From Seonamhaeicola maritimus (GTDB lineage: Bacteria; Bacteroidota; Bacteroidia; Flavobacteriales; Flavobacteriaceae): a stretch of DNA of 64,000 bases. The stretch lies in contig NZ_VRKQ01000021.1 in the NCBI RefSeq assembly GCF_008056315.1, forward strand, positions 1-64,000. The letters are read 5' to 3'. The notes under the pieces are model-generated. The model had not been told where the DNA came from. It searched no databases and saw only the letters and a list, made by a program, of their open reading frames with translations. Position 1 is the first letter of the stretch; each line of letters opens with the position of its first letter. The position numbers were made by a program, and so were the translations under genes. Shown here piece by piece: positions 39,133-47,765 of this stretch.

Positions 39133-39166
39133 AAGCGGTTTAGGTTTTTCTAAACCGTTTTTATTT
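39133..39166 (+). terminator. intrinsic terminator
   Basis: CGGTTTAG, loop GTTTTT, CTAAACCG, then TTTTTA. It lies about 110 bases after the SnoaL-like reading frame on the plus strand. Nothing else is recognised in 39027-39290. Confidence 0.65.
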
Positions 39167-39290
39167 ATCCTTTCTTAATTATTTACAACTTATTCTTATA
39201 GTTGTTATAAAACTGATCTAGGTTTCTCTTGTCAATAATTCTAGAAAAGTATTTCATTACTTAAATTCTAAAAGAAAGAAAAACCGTGTA

Positions 39291-39590
39291 TTACTCCCAA
39301 ATTATTGGAAACCAAACCGACATTTCTGCTTGTGCTCTATTACTCCATGAGTAATATGGTGCCAATTGAGCTTTATATGATTCAAAAACAGGTTTTTCTA
39401 CTTTACTATACATGCTTTTCTCATTACTATTTTTTCTTAGTAACACCTCTGTATCTATAGTAGTTACCCCTTTTAAAAAGCCTGGTTTAAATTCTGGTTT
39501 TATTGTGGCATTACTTTTTAAATAAGCATCAACAATTTTAATGTCTTTTGGAAGATCTGGAGACTCCAAACAATAAACTATTGGGCCTCT
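39291..39590 (-). pseudogene. C-terminal remnant of a GH127 gene
   Basis: About 300 bases encode the last ~100 residues of a GH127 protein (KRGPIVYCLESPDLP to SVWFPIIWE). The DNA is nearly the same as 4198-4500, the 3' end of the intact GH127 gene, differing at roughly one base in fifteen by eye. Similarity stops abruptly at about 39591, just after GGGCCTCTTTT, where unrelated sequence begins. There is no signal peptide, no catalytic domain and no start of its own. It is a truncated duplicate, decaying and non-functional. Confidence 0.85.
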
Positions 39591-39657
39591 TTTTGTTGAT
39601 GTTGAACGTAGCGATTTCTAAGAATATTTCTTTGGAAAGCAATGAATGTCAAATTAA

Positions 39658-40680
39658 TTATTTACCCGAAGAATCCCTCACAATCAGTTCAGCATCTAAT
39701 ATTTTCTTATTAAGTGATTGGGTAATTACATCTTTTTTAGCGTGCTCTAAAAACGTAAGTGCCGCTAGTCTTCCTATTTCTGCGCTATGCTGATTAATAC
39801 TAGAAATTGTTGGAGTCACCATGGCTGTAAAGGGTTCATCTCCAAAACCAACGAGAGCTATATCTTCTGGGATTTTGATATTGTTTTCGTTTAAAACTTG
39901 AAGTGCCCCCAATGCAGCATAGTCACCAGCAACATAAACAGCATCAGGTCTTTTGTTTAGATTTAATAATTGTAGCATTTTGTTTCTGCCATCTTTGATT
40001 GTTAAACTACTTTCAATAAGTAGTTCATCATCCAATGGTAAATTATGCTTTTTAATAGCATCGGTATACCCTTTTATTCTATTATTATAAATTCTGGTTC
40101 GTTTAAATCCTCCAATATGGGCAATTCGTTTGCAACCTTGGTTAACTAAATGCTCAATTATCATATGGCTGCTATCGTAATCGTTAATTCCTATATAGTC
40201 AACGTTCAAATCATTTTCACCTCGGTCAAATAGTATTAAAGGAATGCCTTTTGACTTTACCTTTTCATAATAATCTAAATCTACAGTTTCATTGGCCATG
40301 GAAGCAATAATACCATCTACCTGTGTAAATAGTAAAGTGTCTATATTATCACATTCCTTTTTATACGATTCGTTTGATTGAGTAATAATAATGTTGTAGC
40401 CTTCTTTGTTTAAAACCTCTTCAATATTTTGAATGACAGAAGAAAAGAAGTTACTATTAGTTCTTGGTACAATGACACCAACCAGGTTACTTTTTCCTAA
40501 TCTCAAAGCACTGGCTAAATGATTTGGTTGATAATTTAAATTTTTAGCAACCTGTCTTACTGCTTTTTTGGTCTTTTCACTAATTCGGGAATCATTATGA
40601 AGTGCCTTAGATACCGCTGCTGGTGAGATATTCAATACGTTTGCAATATCTTTTATGGTGGCTTTTTTTTTGTTTCCCAA
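39658..40680 (-). CDS. LacI-family transcriptional repressor
   Basis: About 340 residues from a TTG at 40680, which gives the normal N-terminus MGNKKKATIKDIANVLNIS. The next in-frame start upstream (TTG at 40740) would run through the operator palindrome. The HTH covers residues 7-26 with the hinge NYQPNHLASALR. A periplasmic-binding-protein-like sensor domain follows. It is divergent from the KDG kinase/aldolase genes, with palindromes at 40692-40715 and 40786-40803, so it most likely represses both itself and kdgK-eda in response to a sugar acid. Confidence 0.88.
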   Translation of the reverse strand: MGNKKKATIKDIANVLNISPAAVSKALHNDSRISEKTKKAVRQVAKNLNYQPNHLASALRLGKSNLVGVIVPRTNSNFFSSVIQNIEEVLNKEGYNIIITQSNESYKKECDNIDTLLFTQVDGIIASMANETVDLDYYEKVKSKGIPLILFDRGENDLNVDYIGINDYDSSHMIIEHLVNQGCKRIAHIGGFKRTRIYNNRIKGYTDAIKKHNLPLDDELLIESSLTIKDGRNKMLQLLNLNKRPDAVYVAGDYAALGALQVLNENNIKIPEDIALVGFGDEPFTAMVTPTISSINQHSAEIGRLAALTFLEHAKKDVITQSLNKKILDAELIVRDSSGK

Positions 40681-40691
40681 TTTTGTTATAT

Positions 40692-40715
40692 ATTTGCTTA
40701 ATCGTTTAAGCAAAT
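40692..40715. promoter_or_regulatory. LacI-type operator, near-perfect palindrome
   Basis: ATTTGCTTAATC then GTTTAAGCAAAT: a 24-bp palindrome with one mismatched pair and a central CG, as LacI-family sites have. It lies 12 bases upstream of the repressor's TTG start, suggesting autoregulation. Confidence 0.75.
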
Positions 40716-40785
40716 ATATTGCTTTAATAGAAATAATCAAAACCCCTTAGTCTATTTAATGAGTTTTGATTTATTTTTAAAAATA

Positions 40786-40803
40786 TGCTTAAACGTTTAA
40801 GCA
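40786..40803. promoter_or_regulatory. LacI-type operator, perfect palindrome
   Basis: TGCTTAAACGTTTAAGCA, a perfect 18-bp palindrome with a central CG, 31 bases before the KDG kinase start. It shares TGCTTAA-CGTTTAAGCA with the other operator; the two centres are about 91 bases apart, so looping is possible. Confidence 0.8.
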
Positions 40804-40834
40804 AACTAATTTATATTAAAATAAGAATTAAAAA

Positions 40835-41881
40835 ATGGGTAAAGTAGTCACGTTTGGAGAAATCATGTTAAGATTGGCTCCACAAGGATTTTTAAGATTT
40901 TCTCAATCAAATAGCTTTGATGTTATTTATGGTGGAGGTGAGTCTAATGTAGCAGTTTCATTAGCAAATTATGGTGTTGATGTTGATTTTGTAACACGTC
41001 TTCCAAAGAATGATATTGGTGAATGTGCTATGATGGAAATGCGTAAAAGAGGTGTTGGTGTTGATAAAATTGTTTGGGGTGGAGATCGTTTAGGTATTTA
41101 CTTTTTAGAAACTGGAGCGGTTTCAAGAGGAAGTAAAGTGGTTTATGATAGAGCACATTCTGCAATGTCTGAAATTGAGTCTGGAATGATTGATTGGGAT
41201 GCTGTTTTTGATGGTGTTGAATGGTTTCATTGGACAGGTATTACACCTGCTATATCTCAAGGGTCTGCTGATGTTTGTTTAGAAGCTGTAAAAGCGGCAA
41301 GCGCTAAAGGAATTACAATTTCTACGGACTTGAATTATAGAGCTAAACTTTGGAAATATTGTGATGCTGCACATAGAGAAGCTGTAATGACTGAGTTAAC
41401 TTCTTATTGTGATATTGTTTTAGGAAATGAAGAAGATGCTGAGATGCATTTTGGAATTAAGCCAGAAGGAATCACAGTGCAAACTCAAGGTCATGATGTT
41501 AAAGCAGAAGCTTTCTTATCTGTTTGTGAACAAATGATGGAGAAATTCCCAAGAGCTAAAAAGGTAATTACTACATTAAGAGGTTCTATTTCTGCTTCTC
41601 ACAATACTTGGGCAGGTGTATTATATGATGGTAAAACATTATTCGAAACGCGTCAGTACCAAATCACGGATATCGTTGATAGAGTAGGTGGAGGAGATTC
41701 ATTTATGGGTGGATTAATTTATGGATTATTAAAGTATCCTGAAGATGATCAAAATGCATTAGATTTTGCTGTTGCTGCATCTTGTTTAAAACACACTATT
41801 AAGGGTGATGCTAACTTAGTAACTGTTGCTGAGGTTGAAAAATTAATGGGCGGAGACGCTTCTGGACGTGTAGCAAGATAA
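40835..41881 (+). CDS. kdgK: 2-keto-3-deoxygluconate kinase (PfkB family)
   Basis: 348 residues. The N-terminal GEIMLRL and YGGGESNVAVSLANYG (residues 32-47) and the ATP/catalytic signature VDRVGGGDSF with Asp288 mark a PfkB sugar kinase. Family members next to KDPG aldolase phosphorylate 2-keto-3-deoxygluconate or its galacto epimer at C6. It is cytoplasmic. The aldolase gene starts 12 bases after its stop. Expression is probably controlled by the LacI-type repressor through the palindrome 31 bases upstream. Confidence 0.88.
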   Translation: MGKVVTFGEIMLRLAPQGFLRFSQSNSFDVIYGGGESNVAVSLANYGVDVDFVTRLPKNDIGECAMMEMRKRGVGVDKIVWGGDRLGIYFLETGAVSRGSKVVYDRAHSAMSEIESGMIDWDAVFDGVEWFHWTGITPAISQGSADVCLEAVKAASAKGITISTDLNYRAKLWKYCDAAHREAVMTELTSYCDIVLGNEEDAEMHFGIKPEGITVQTQGHDVKAEAFLSVCEQMMEKFPRAKKVITTLRGSISASHNTWAGVLYDGKTLFETRQYQITDIVDRVGGGDSFMGGLIYGLLKYPEDDQNALDFAVAASCLKHTIKGDANLVTVAEVEKLMGGDASGRVAR

Positions 41882-41893
41882 AATATTTAAAAG

Positions 41894-42562
41894 ATGGCAC
41901 AGTTTTCAAGATTAGAAGTTGCACAAGCAATGAAAGAAACAGGGATGATTCCTTTGTTCTTTAGTAACGATTTAGAATTAAGTAAGAAAGTATTAAAAGC
42001 GTGTTACGATGGTGGTGCGCGTTTAATGGAGTTTACAGCTCGTGGTGATTTTGCACACGAAGTTTTTGGTGAATTAACTAAATATGCTGTTGCTGAATTA
42101 CCTGGTATGATTATGGGTGTTGGTTCAGTTACAGATGCAGGACAAGCGTCTTTGTATATGTCTTTAGGTGCTAACTTTGTAGTAACACCTGTTTTAAGAG
42201 AAGATATTGCAATTGCTTGTAACCGTAAAAAAGTACTTTGGTCACCTGGATGTGGTACATTAACAGAAATTACTAGAGCTGAGGAATTAGGGTGTGAAAT
42301 AGTAAAACTATTCCCTGGTGATATTTACGGGCCTCAGTTTGTAAAAGGAATTAAAGGTCCTCAACCATGGACAAGCATAATGCCAACTGGTGGAGTTTCT
42401 CCAACAGAGGAAAACCTTAAAGGGTGGTTTGATGCTGGTGTTACGTGTGTAGGAATGGGATCAAAATTAATATCAAAAGATATTATTGCAAATAAAGATT
42501 ATGCAAAGTTAGAGCAGGATGTAAAAGCTGCTTTAGCAATCGTTAAATCAGTAAGAAAATAG
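41894..42562 (+). CDS. eda: KDPG/KHG aldolase
   Basis: 222 residues. Class I aldolase with Glu46 (LMEFTARG) and Schiff-base Lys138 (CEIVKLFPGD). It splits 2-keto-3-deoxy-6-phosphogluconate (or galactonate) into pyruvate and glyceraldehyde-3-phosphate. With kdgK it forms an Entner-Doudoroff-type lower module that can take the product of the enolase-family enzyme at 35310-36470 or of alginate/pectin breakdown encoded elsewhere. Confidence 0.92.
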   Translation: MAQFSRLEVAQAMKETGMIPLFFSNDLELSKKVLKACYDGGARLMEFTARGDFAHEVFGELTKYAVAELPGMIMGVGSVTDAGQASLYMSLGANFVVTPVLREDIAIACNRKKVLWSPGCGTLTEITRAEELGCEIVKLFPGDIYGPQFVKGIKGPQPWTSIMPTGGVSPTEENLKGWFDAGVTCVGMGSKLISKDIIANKDYAKLEQDVKAALAIVKSVRK

Positions 42563-42582
42563 GAAAACGTTTCTTGAAGATT

Positions 42583-42613
42583 AGAGCCGCAATGTATTGC
42601 GGCTCTTTTTTTT
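42583..42613. terminator. bidirectional intrinsic terminator
   Basis: AGAGCCGCAA, loop TGTA, TTGCGGCTCT, then eight or more T. It lies between two converging genes (aldolase plus, sterol-desaturase-like minus). Confidence 0.9.
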
Positions 42614-42617
42614 ATCA

Positions 42618-43703
42618 TTACTTATCTGCATTTACTTTTCTAGCTTCAATTGCTTCGGCTTCACGTTTTATTTTCCGGTAGTTAAAAGGCGCTAACATAA
42701 GCCCTAAAAATGTTTGTGGATAATTTGGCATGCCACCAACGCCTATATCATCACTTGGAGTTTTTCCTTTAGGAAGATAAAAGGTTCCAAATAAAATATC
42801 CCAAAAGATGACATCACCACCATAATTAGAATTTCCCTCTTCAACTTTCTTTGAATGATGATATCTGTGGTTTTTTGGCGATGAAAAAATATAATCAAAA
42901 GGGCCTAAAATTAAATCCATATTGGTGTGCTGAAACCGCCCTATTGTTCTTCCTAAAATACCTGTTACAAAAACAATTTCTACAGGCGCTTGAATGAATG
43001 CCAATGGAATTCCCCATAATATACTCGCTATAAGGCCTTCTAAAGGGTGAGAGCGTGTACCATTAAACCAATATAATCTAGTAGAAGAATGATGGACTGC
43101 ATGCCAGCTCCACATGAATTCAGATTCATGCATCCATCTGTGATACCAATATCTAAAGAAATCTTTAGCAGATAATAAGATGAAAACTTGTAAAACAGGA
43201 TACAAACCAGAAGGCCAAATATTTTGACCAATAGTTGGTGATATTTCCTGCACAACTAATGTTATGGTTGCCAATTTTATAGGAGCGTTAATATAGTCTC
43301 CCCAAAATTTCCCCCCAAAAAACAGCATAACATCGGTTGGCATTTCTTTATCATCTAGCCACTTTTTGCTAAAAGGAATTAAATGTTCTAAAGGCGCAAA
43401 AATGGCACCGAAAATTAAAAACATCACAATGGTTCCAAAAAATGTCCTTATAGTATAACCACCTTCTATAAGTTCAAACCCAATATAAATACATAGGGTT
43501 AAAAATAATGGGTAGATTATTACTTGAAGAATTCTTTTAAATAATGTGCCTTCAATTTTTTCTGCTAAAGGATCAATTAAAGAAAGCACCCATCTAAAAG
43601 GCCCCAAAATATATTTATAACCTATTTTTTCTATTATTAAAAAAGGAGTTTCAATATAACTGTAAACCTTTTTCCAGAAAGAAGAGCTTTGTTGATGAGA
43701 CAT
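42618..43703 (-). CDS. sterol desaturase/fatty acid hydroxylase superfamily membrane protein
   Basis: 361 residues with several membrane segments. The di-iron histidine boxes are visible: HRWMH, HAVHHS and HRYHHS. The superfamily uses O2 to hydroxylate or desaturate lipid or carotenoid chains at the membrane. Similar flavobacterial proteins are annotated only at superfamily level. It stands alone on its strand between the aldolase and the FKBP gene. Confidence 0.85.
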   Translation of the reverse strand: MSHQQSSSFWKKVYSYIETPFLIIEKIGYKYILGPFRWVLSLIDPLAEKIEGTLFKRILQVIIYPLFLTLCIYIGFELIEGGYTIRTFFGTIVMFLIFGAIFAPLEHLIPFSKKWLDDKEMPTDVMLFFGGKFWGDYINAPIKLATITLVVQEISPTIGQNIWPSGLYPVLQVFILLSAKDFFRYWYHRWMHESEFMWSWHAVHHSSTRLYWFNGTRSHPLEGLIASILWGIPLAFIQAPVEIVFVTGILGRTIGRFQHTNMDLILGPFDYIFSSPKNHRYHHSKKVEEGNSNYGGDVIFWDILFGTFYLPKGKTPSDDIGVGGMPNYPQTFLGLMLAPFNYRKIKREAEAIEARKVNADK

Positions 43704-43834
43704 TTATTTTAATATTAGTTAGTTAACTGTGCTTCAATTTAATAAATATTATATGTTTAAGGCAAATAAGCTGTTCAAATACAAGTAATTGCTGTTCTTT
43801 TTATAAATGTGATACTTCTGTTTTTATGCTGGAT

Positions 43835-43842
43835 TAATTTTG
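43835..43842 (+). promoter_or_regulatory. -7 box upstream of the FKBP gene
   Basis: TAATTTTG fits the Bacteroidota TAnnTTTG consensus, 41 bases before the start codon at 43883. No clear -33 TTG was confirmed. Confidence 0.4.
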
Positions 43843-43882
43843 TTATTTTCGCAACGCATTAAAAAACAATAAACAAATAGAA

Positions 43883-44611
43883 ATGAGAATAGGAAAAATT
43901 TTAAGCGTATTTGCAGTAGCGTTATTAGTAGTGTCATGTAATAAAAATGGAGCTCAAAATAAGTCTTTAAAGACGGCTACAGATTCATTGAGTTATGCAA
44001 TAGGAATGGATGTTGCCAGAAATGTAGGTTCTACTTTTCAAGAAGAATTTGACCACGATCTTTTTTATCAAGGTTATAGAAATGTAGTTGATTCTTCTGA
44101 TGTTAAAATAGACCAAACTTTAGTACAAGGAATCATCCAATCTTACATGCAGAAAAAGCAGCAAGAAGCGATGGCTAAACAACAAGAGGAGGCCGCTAAA
44201 AAAGCTGAAGAGCAATTTGGAGAGCATAAAGCAGCTGGAGAAAAACTTATAGCAGAAAATATTGCCAAAGAAGGTGTTCAAACTACAGAAAGTGGTTTAC
44301 AGTATATTGTATTGGAAGAAGCTGAAGGTGATAAACCAACTGCTGCCGATAGAGTAAAAGTACATTATCATGGTACTTTATTTGACGGAACTGTTTTTGA
44401 TAGTTCTGTTGATAGAGGAGAGCCTACTACTTTTGGTGTTGGTCAAGTTATTAAAGGATGGACAGAAGGTTTGCAATTAATGTCTGTTGGTTCTAAATAT
44501 AAATTCTTTATACCACAAGAATTGGCTTATGGTGCTCAACAAAGAGGACAACACATTAAACCTTTTACTCCTTTAGTTTTTGAGGTAGAATTAATAGAAA
44601 TAGTTAAGTAG
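43883..44611 (+). CDS. FKBP-type peptidyl-prolyl isomerase, lipoprotein
   Basis: 242 residues with a lipobox ([11 protein letters not shown], Cys19). An N-terminal helical dimerisation region of the FkpA type, rich in Gln and Glu near residues 90-115, precedes the FKBP catalytic domain (about 135-242, [18 protein letters not shown]). It helps fold exported proteins in the periplasm. It is followed by its own terminator. Confidence 0.93.
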   Translation: MRIGKILSVFAVALLVVSCNKNGAQNKSLKTATDSLSYAIGMDVARNVGSTFQEEFDHDLFYQGYRNVVDSSDVKIDQTLVQGIIQSYMQKKQQEAMAKQQEEAAKKAEEQFGEHKAAGEKLIAENIAKEGVQTTESGLQYIVLEEAEGDKPTAADRVKVHYHGTLFDGTVFDSSVDRGEPTTFGVGQVIKGWTEGLQLMSVGSKYKFFIPQELAYGAQQRGQHIKPFTPLVFEVELIEIVK

Positions 44612-44636
44612 TAAATACTTAATTGAAAATATATTA

Positions 44637-44665
44637 AAGCAGGAAGTTATCTTCCTGCTTTTTTT
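44637..44665 (+). terminator. intrinsic terminator after the FKBP gene
   Basis: AAGCAGGAAG, loop TTAT, CTTCCTGCTT and a T-run. Confidence 0.88.
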
Positions 44666-44704
44666 GTTTTAAAAATTAATAGTACAATAAATCAGGTAAG
44701 GTTG

Positions 44705-44712
44705 TAACTTTG
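44705..44712 (+). promoter_or_regulatory. -7 box of era
   Basis: TAACTTTG matches TAnnTTTG exactly, 22 bases before the era start codon. Confidence 0.55.
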
Positions 44713-44734
44713 CGTCAAAATAAATAGGCAATAT

Positions 44735-45619
44735 ATGGCTCATAAGGCAGGTTTTGTAAATATTATAGGTAATCCTAATGTGGGTAAATCAACTTTAATG
44801 AATGCTTTTGTTGGTGAGAAATTATCAATAATTACGTCAAAAGCACAAACTACCAGACATAGAATTTTAGGTATTGTAAATGGCGATGATTTTCAGGTGT
44901 TGTTTAGTGATACTCCAGGAATTATCAAGCCAGCGTATGAGTTACAAGAATCAATGATGGGTTTCGTTAAGTCTGCTTTTGAAGATGCCGATATATTAGT
45001 TTATATGGTTGAAATTGGAGAACAGGCTTTAAAGGATGAAGCCTTCTTTAAAAAAATAACCAATTCTAAAATTCCCGTTTTATTACTATTGAATAAAATT
45101 GACAACTCAGACCAAGAGCAATTAGAAAATCAAATGCAAATTTGGGCTGAAAAAGTACCCAATGCAGAGATTTATCCTATTTCTGCTTTAGAAGGATTTC
45201 AAGTTAAAGAAGTATTTAATAGGATTATAGATTTGCTTCCAGAATCACCACCATTTTACCCTAAAGATCAGTTAACAGACAAACCAGAGCGTTTTTTTAT
45301 AAATGAAAGTATTAGAGAAAAAATTCTACTTCATTATAAAAAGGAAATACCTTATGCTGTAGAGGTAGAAACTGAGGAGTTCTTTGAAGAAGAAAAGATT
45401 ATTAGAATCCGTTCTGTTATTATGGTAGAACGTGATACTCAGAAAGGTATCATTATTGGTCATAAAGGTAGTGCTCTAAAACGTGTTGGGGTTGAAGCTA
45501 GAAAAGATTTAGAAAAATTCTTTGGGAAACAAATTCATTTAGAACTTTATGTAAAAGTGAATAAGAATTGGCGAAGTAATCAAAACCAATTAAAACGTTT
45601 TGGTTATAATAATAACTGA
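44735..45619 (+). CDS. era: GTPase Era
   Basis: 294 residues. G1 is GNPNVGKST, G3 DTPG, G4 NKID, and the C-terminal KH domain carries GHKGSALKRVGVEARKDLE. It binds the 3' end of 16S rRNA and helps mature the small ribosomal subunit. Length and domain order are standard. Confidence 0.97.
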   Translation: MAHKAGFVNIIGNPNVGKSTLMNAFVGEKLSIITSKAQTTRHRILGIVNGDDFQVLFSDTPGIIKPAYELQESMMGFVKSAFEDADILVYMVEIGEQALKDEAFFKKITNSKIPVLLLLNKIDNSDQEQLENQMQIWAEKVPNAEIYPISALEGFQVKEVFNRIIDLLPESPPFYPKDQLTDKPERFFINESIREKILLHYKKEIPYAVEVETEEFFEEEKIIRIRSVIMVERDTQKGIIIGHKGSALKRVGVEARKDLEKFFGKQIHLELYVKVNKNWRSNQNQLKRFGYNNN

Positions 45620-45628
45620 TTTAGAAAA

Positions 45629-46132
45629 CTATGACTTTTCTTTTGCAATTATTTGATTCATAAAGTCATTAAGCCTGTGCATTTCACCTTTACTAGATGC
45701 TTTTCCAATACTTCCGGCAAAGTAAAGAGCAACCCAAATAATAATCATTAAAATCATTATACTAATCTGTAGCGCAAAATCATTTTCCAATTTCCAGTTA
45801 GAGTAAGCCCAAGCTCCAAAGGCAATAAACAAACAAGCCACTATAAAGTGGAAAAACATAAACATAGTCCATACCGTGGGGTTGGGGCCAAATAACCCAT
45901 GTAACATACTTGTTTTATCATCTATTTCGTCAATTTCTAAATGTAATTGAGGGGTCCAAAACTGCTGTTCTTTTTTAGGGAATTTTATAAAAACATGATT
46001 ATCTAATCTGGTAACAATAAATTCAGACTGTTCCTTTTTAGAATCTTCAAAAGCTTTTAAAACCACTTCGTTGTGCTCATTAAGTTCTTTTTTAAATCTT
46101 GGGCGTAAAACAATGTCGTTAGTAGTTGGCAT
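45629..46132 (-). CDS. hypothetical membrane protein
   Basis: 167 residues. An N-terminal ~90-residue soluble region (basic, then FIKFPKKEQQFWTPQLHLEID) is followed by two membrane helices (about 92-112 and 122-143) and a short charged tail. I do not recognise a named family. It is placed convergent to era and divergent from der, a spot where flavobacteria often keep a small conserved membrane gene. No function proposed. Confidence 0.75.
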   Translation of the reverse strand: MPTTNDIVLRPRFKKELNEHNEVVLKAFEDSKKEQSEFIVTRLDNHVFIKFPKKEQQFWTPQLHLEIDEIDDKTSMLHGLFGPNPTVWTMFMFFHFIVACLFIAFGAWAYSNWKLENDFALQISIMILMIIIWVALYFAGSIGKASSKGEMHRLNDFMNQIIAKEKS

Positions 46133-46231
46133 TTAGTTGATGTTTTAGAGTCATGAAAGTACTATTTTTTATTTAAAATACTGTATACACGAATAGTTAC
46201 TAAAAAGAAGTACTTATGGCAGGATATTTTC

Positions 46232-46239
46232 TATTTTTG
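46232..46239 (+). promoter_or_regulatory. -7 box of der
   Basis: TATTTTTG matches TAnnTTTG, 36 bases before the der start codon. Confidence 0.5.
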
Positions 46240-46275
46240 CAAAATGTTTCAAATATAGTAGAAACCATTTAAGAT

Positions 46276-47580
46276 ATGAGTAATATAGTAGCTATTGTAG
46301 GTAGGCCAAATGTTGGGAAATCAACGTTTTTCAATCGCCTTATACAACGTCGTGAGGCCATTGTTGACGCTGTTAGCGGTGTTACAAGAGATAGACATTA
46401 CGGGAAAAGTGACTGGAATGGAAGAGAATTTTCTTTGATAGATACTGGTGGATATGTAATTGGAAGTGATGATATTTTTGAAGCTGAAATTGATAAACAA
46501 GTAGAATTAGCTATTGATGAAGCTGATGCCATAATTTTTATGGTTGATGTAGAAACCGGCGTAACCGGAATGGATGAAGACGTTGCTAAATTATTACGAA
46601 AAGTAAACAAACCTGTTTTTTTAGCGATTAATAAAGTTGATAATGCCAAACGTGCAGAGGATGCCGTTGAGTTTTATTCCTTAGGATTAGGAGATTATTA
46701 TACCATTGCCAGTATTAATGGAAGTGGAACGGGTGATTTGTTAGATGCTCTTATTGAAGCTTTACCTGAAAAAGAAGAGGTTATTGAAGAAGATTTACCT
46801 CGGTTTGCCGTGGTTGGTAGACCTAATGCAGGTAAATCATCATTTATTAATGCGCTAATAGGAGAAGATCGATACATAGTAACTGATATTGCTGGTACAA
46901 CACGTGATTCTATAGATACCAAGTATAACCGTTTTGGTTTTGAATTTAATTTGGTTGATACTGCTGGTATCCGTAGAAAGTCTAAGGTGAAAGAAGACTT
47001 AGAATTTTATTCCGTAATGCGTAGTATTAGAGCTATAGAACACGCCGATGTTTGTCTATTGGTTTTAGATGCTAACAGAGGTTTTGATGGACAGGTGCAA
47101 AACATTTTTTGGCTGGCAGAACGTAACCGCAAAGGCATTGTAGTTTTGGTTAACAAATGGGATTTGGTAGAGAAAGACCACAAGTCGGTAAAAGAATACG
47201 AAAAAGCAATTAAAAAACAAATGGAGCCTTTTACAGATGTTCCAGTTATTTTTATCTCTGCATTAACCAAGCAACGTATATATAAAGCTATAGAAACAGC
47301 CGTTGATGTTTATAAAAATCGTTCTAAACGTATTAAAACTAGCGAGCTTAATGATGTTTTCTTACCTCTAATAGAACATTACCCACCACCAGCATACAAA
47401 GGCAAATTTGTAAAGATTAAATACATTATGCAATTGCCTACGCCTCAGCCTCAGTTTGCTTTCTTCTGTAACTTGCCACAATATGTTAAAGACCCTTATA
47501 AACGTTTTCTTGAGAATAAATTAAGAGAGAACTTCGGGTTTTCAGGGGTTCCTGTAAGCGTTTATATGCGTAAGAAATAA
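46276..47580 (+). CDS. der: GTPase Der (EngA)
   Basis: 434 residues with two GTPase domains in tandem: GRPNVGKST near residue 8 and GRPNAGKSS near 181, each with its NK-D motif (NKVDN, NKWDL). A C-terminal KH-like domain follows. It acts in 50S ribosome assembly. Standard length. Confidence 0.97.
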   Translation: MSNIVAIVGRPNVGKSTFFNRLIQRREAIVDAVSGVTRDRHYGKSDWNGREFSLIDTGGYVIGSDDIFEAEIDKQVELAIDEADAIIFMVDVETGVTGMDEDVAKLLRKVNKPVFLAINKVDNAKRAEDAVEFYSLGLGDYYTIASINGSGTGDLLDALIEALPEKEEVIEEDLPRFAVVGRPNAGKSSFINALIGEDRYIVTDIAGTTRDSIDTKYNRFGFEFNLVDTAGIRRKSKVKEDLEFYSVMRSIRAIEHADVCLLVLDANRGFDGQVQNIFWLAERNRKGIVVLVNKWDLVEKDHKSVKEYEKAIKKQMEPFTDVPVIFISALTKQRIYKAIETAVDVYKNRSKRIKTSELNDVFLPLIEHYPPPAYKGKFVKIKYIMQLPTPQPQFAFFCNLPQYVKDPYKRFLENKLRENFGFSGVPVSVYMRKK

Positions 47581-47736
47581 CATTTCTTTAATAATAGTTT
47601 ATCTTTTTTTAAGAAAATTCATACTAAACTAGTTTTACCTTCGTTATAGGTTTTCTTGATTGTAGTAATTTACGGTATAAATTTTGTGGTAAATACGTCA
47701 ATTTAGAATAAACTGTCATCAATCAATTAACGAACC

Positions 47737-47760
47737 ATCAATCAATCAATCAATCAATCA
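47737..47760. repeat. (ATCA)6 tetranucleotide repeat
   Basis: Six uninterrupted ATCA units end 5 bases before the ATG of the receptor pseudogene. Slippage here would change the spacing upstream of the start codon but not the reading frame. Confidence 0.9.
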
Positions 47761-47765
47761 AAACC

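Noticed and set aside
39291-39569. The 92-codon frame as a genuine small gene
   Set aside because: It is the C-terminal end of a GH127 protein with abrupt loss of similarity upstream and only an alternative internal start codon.
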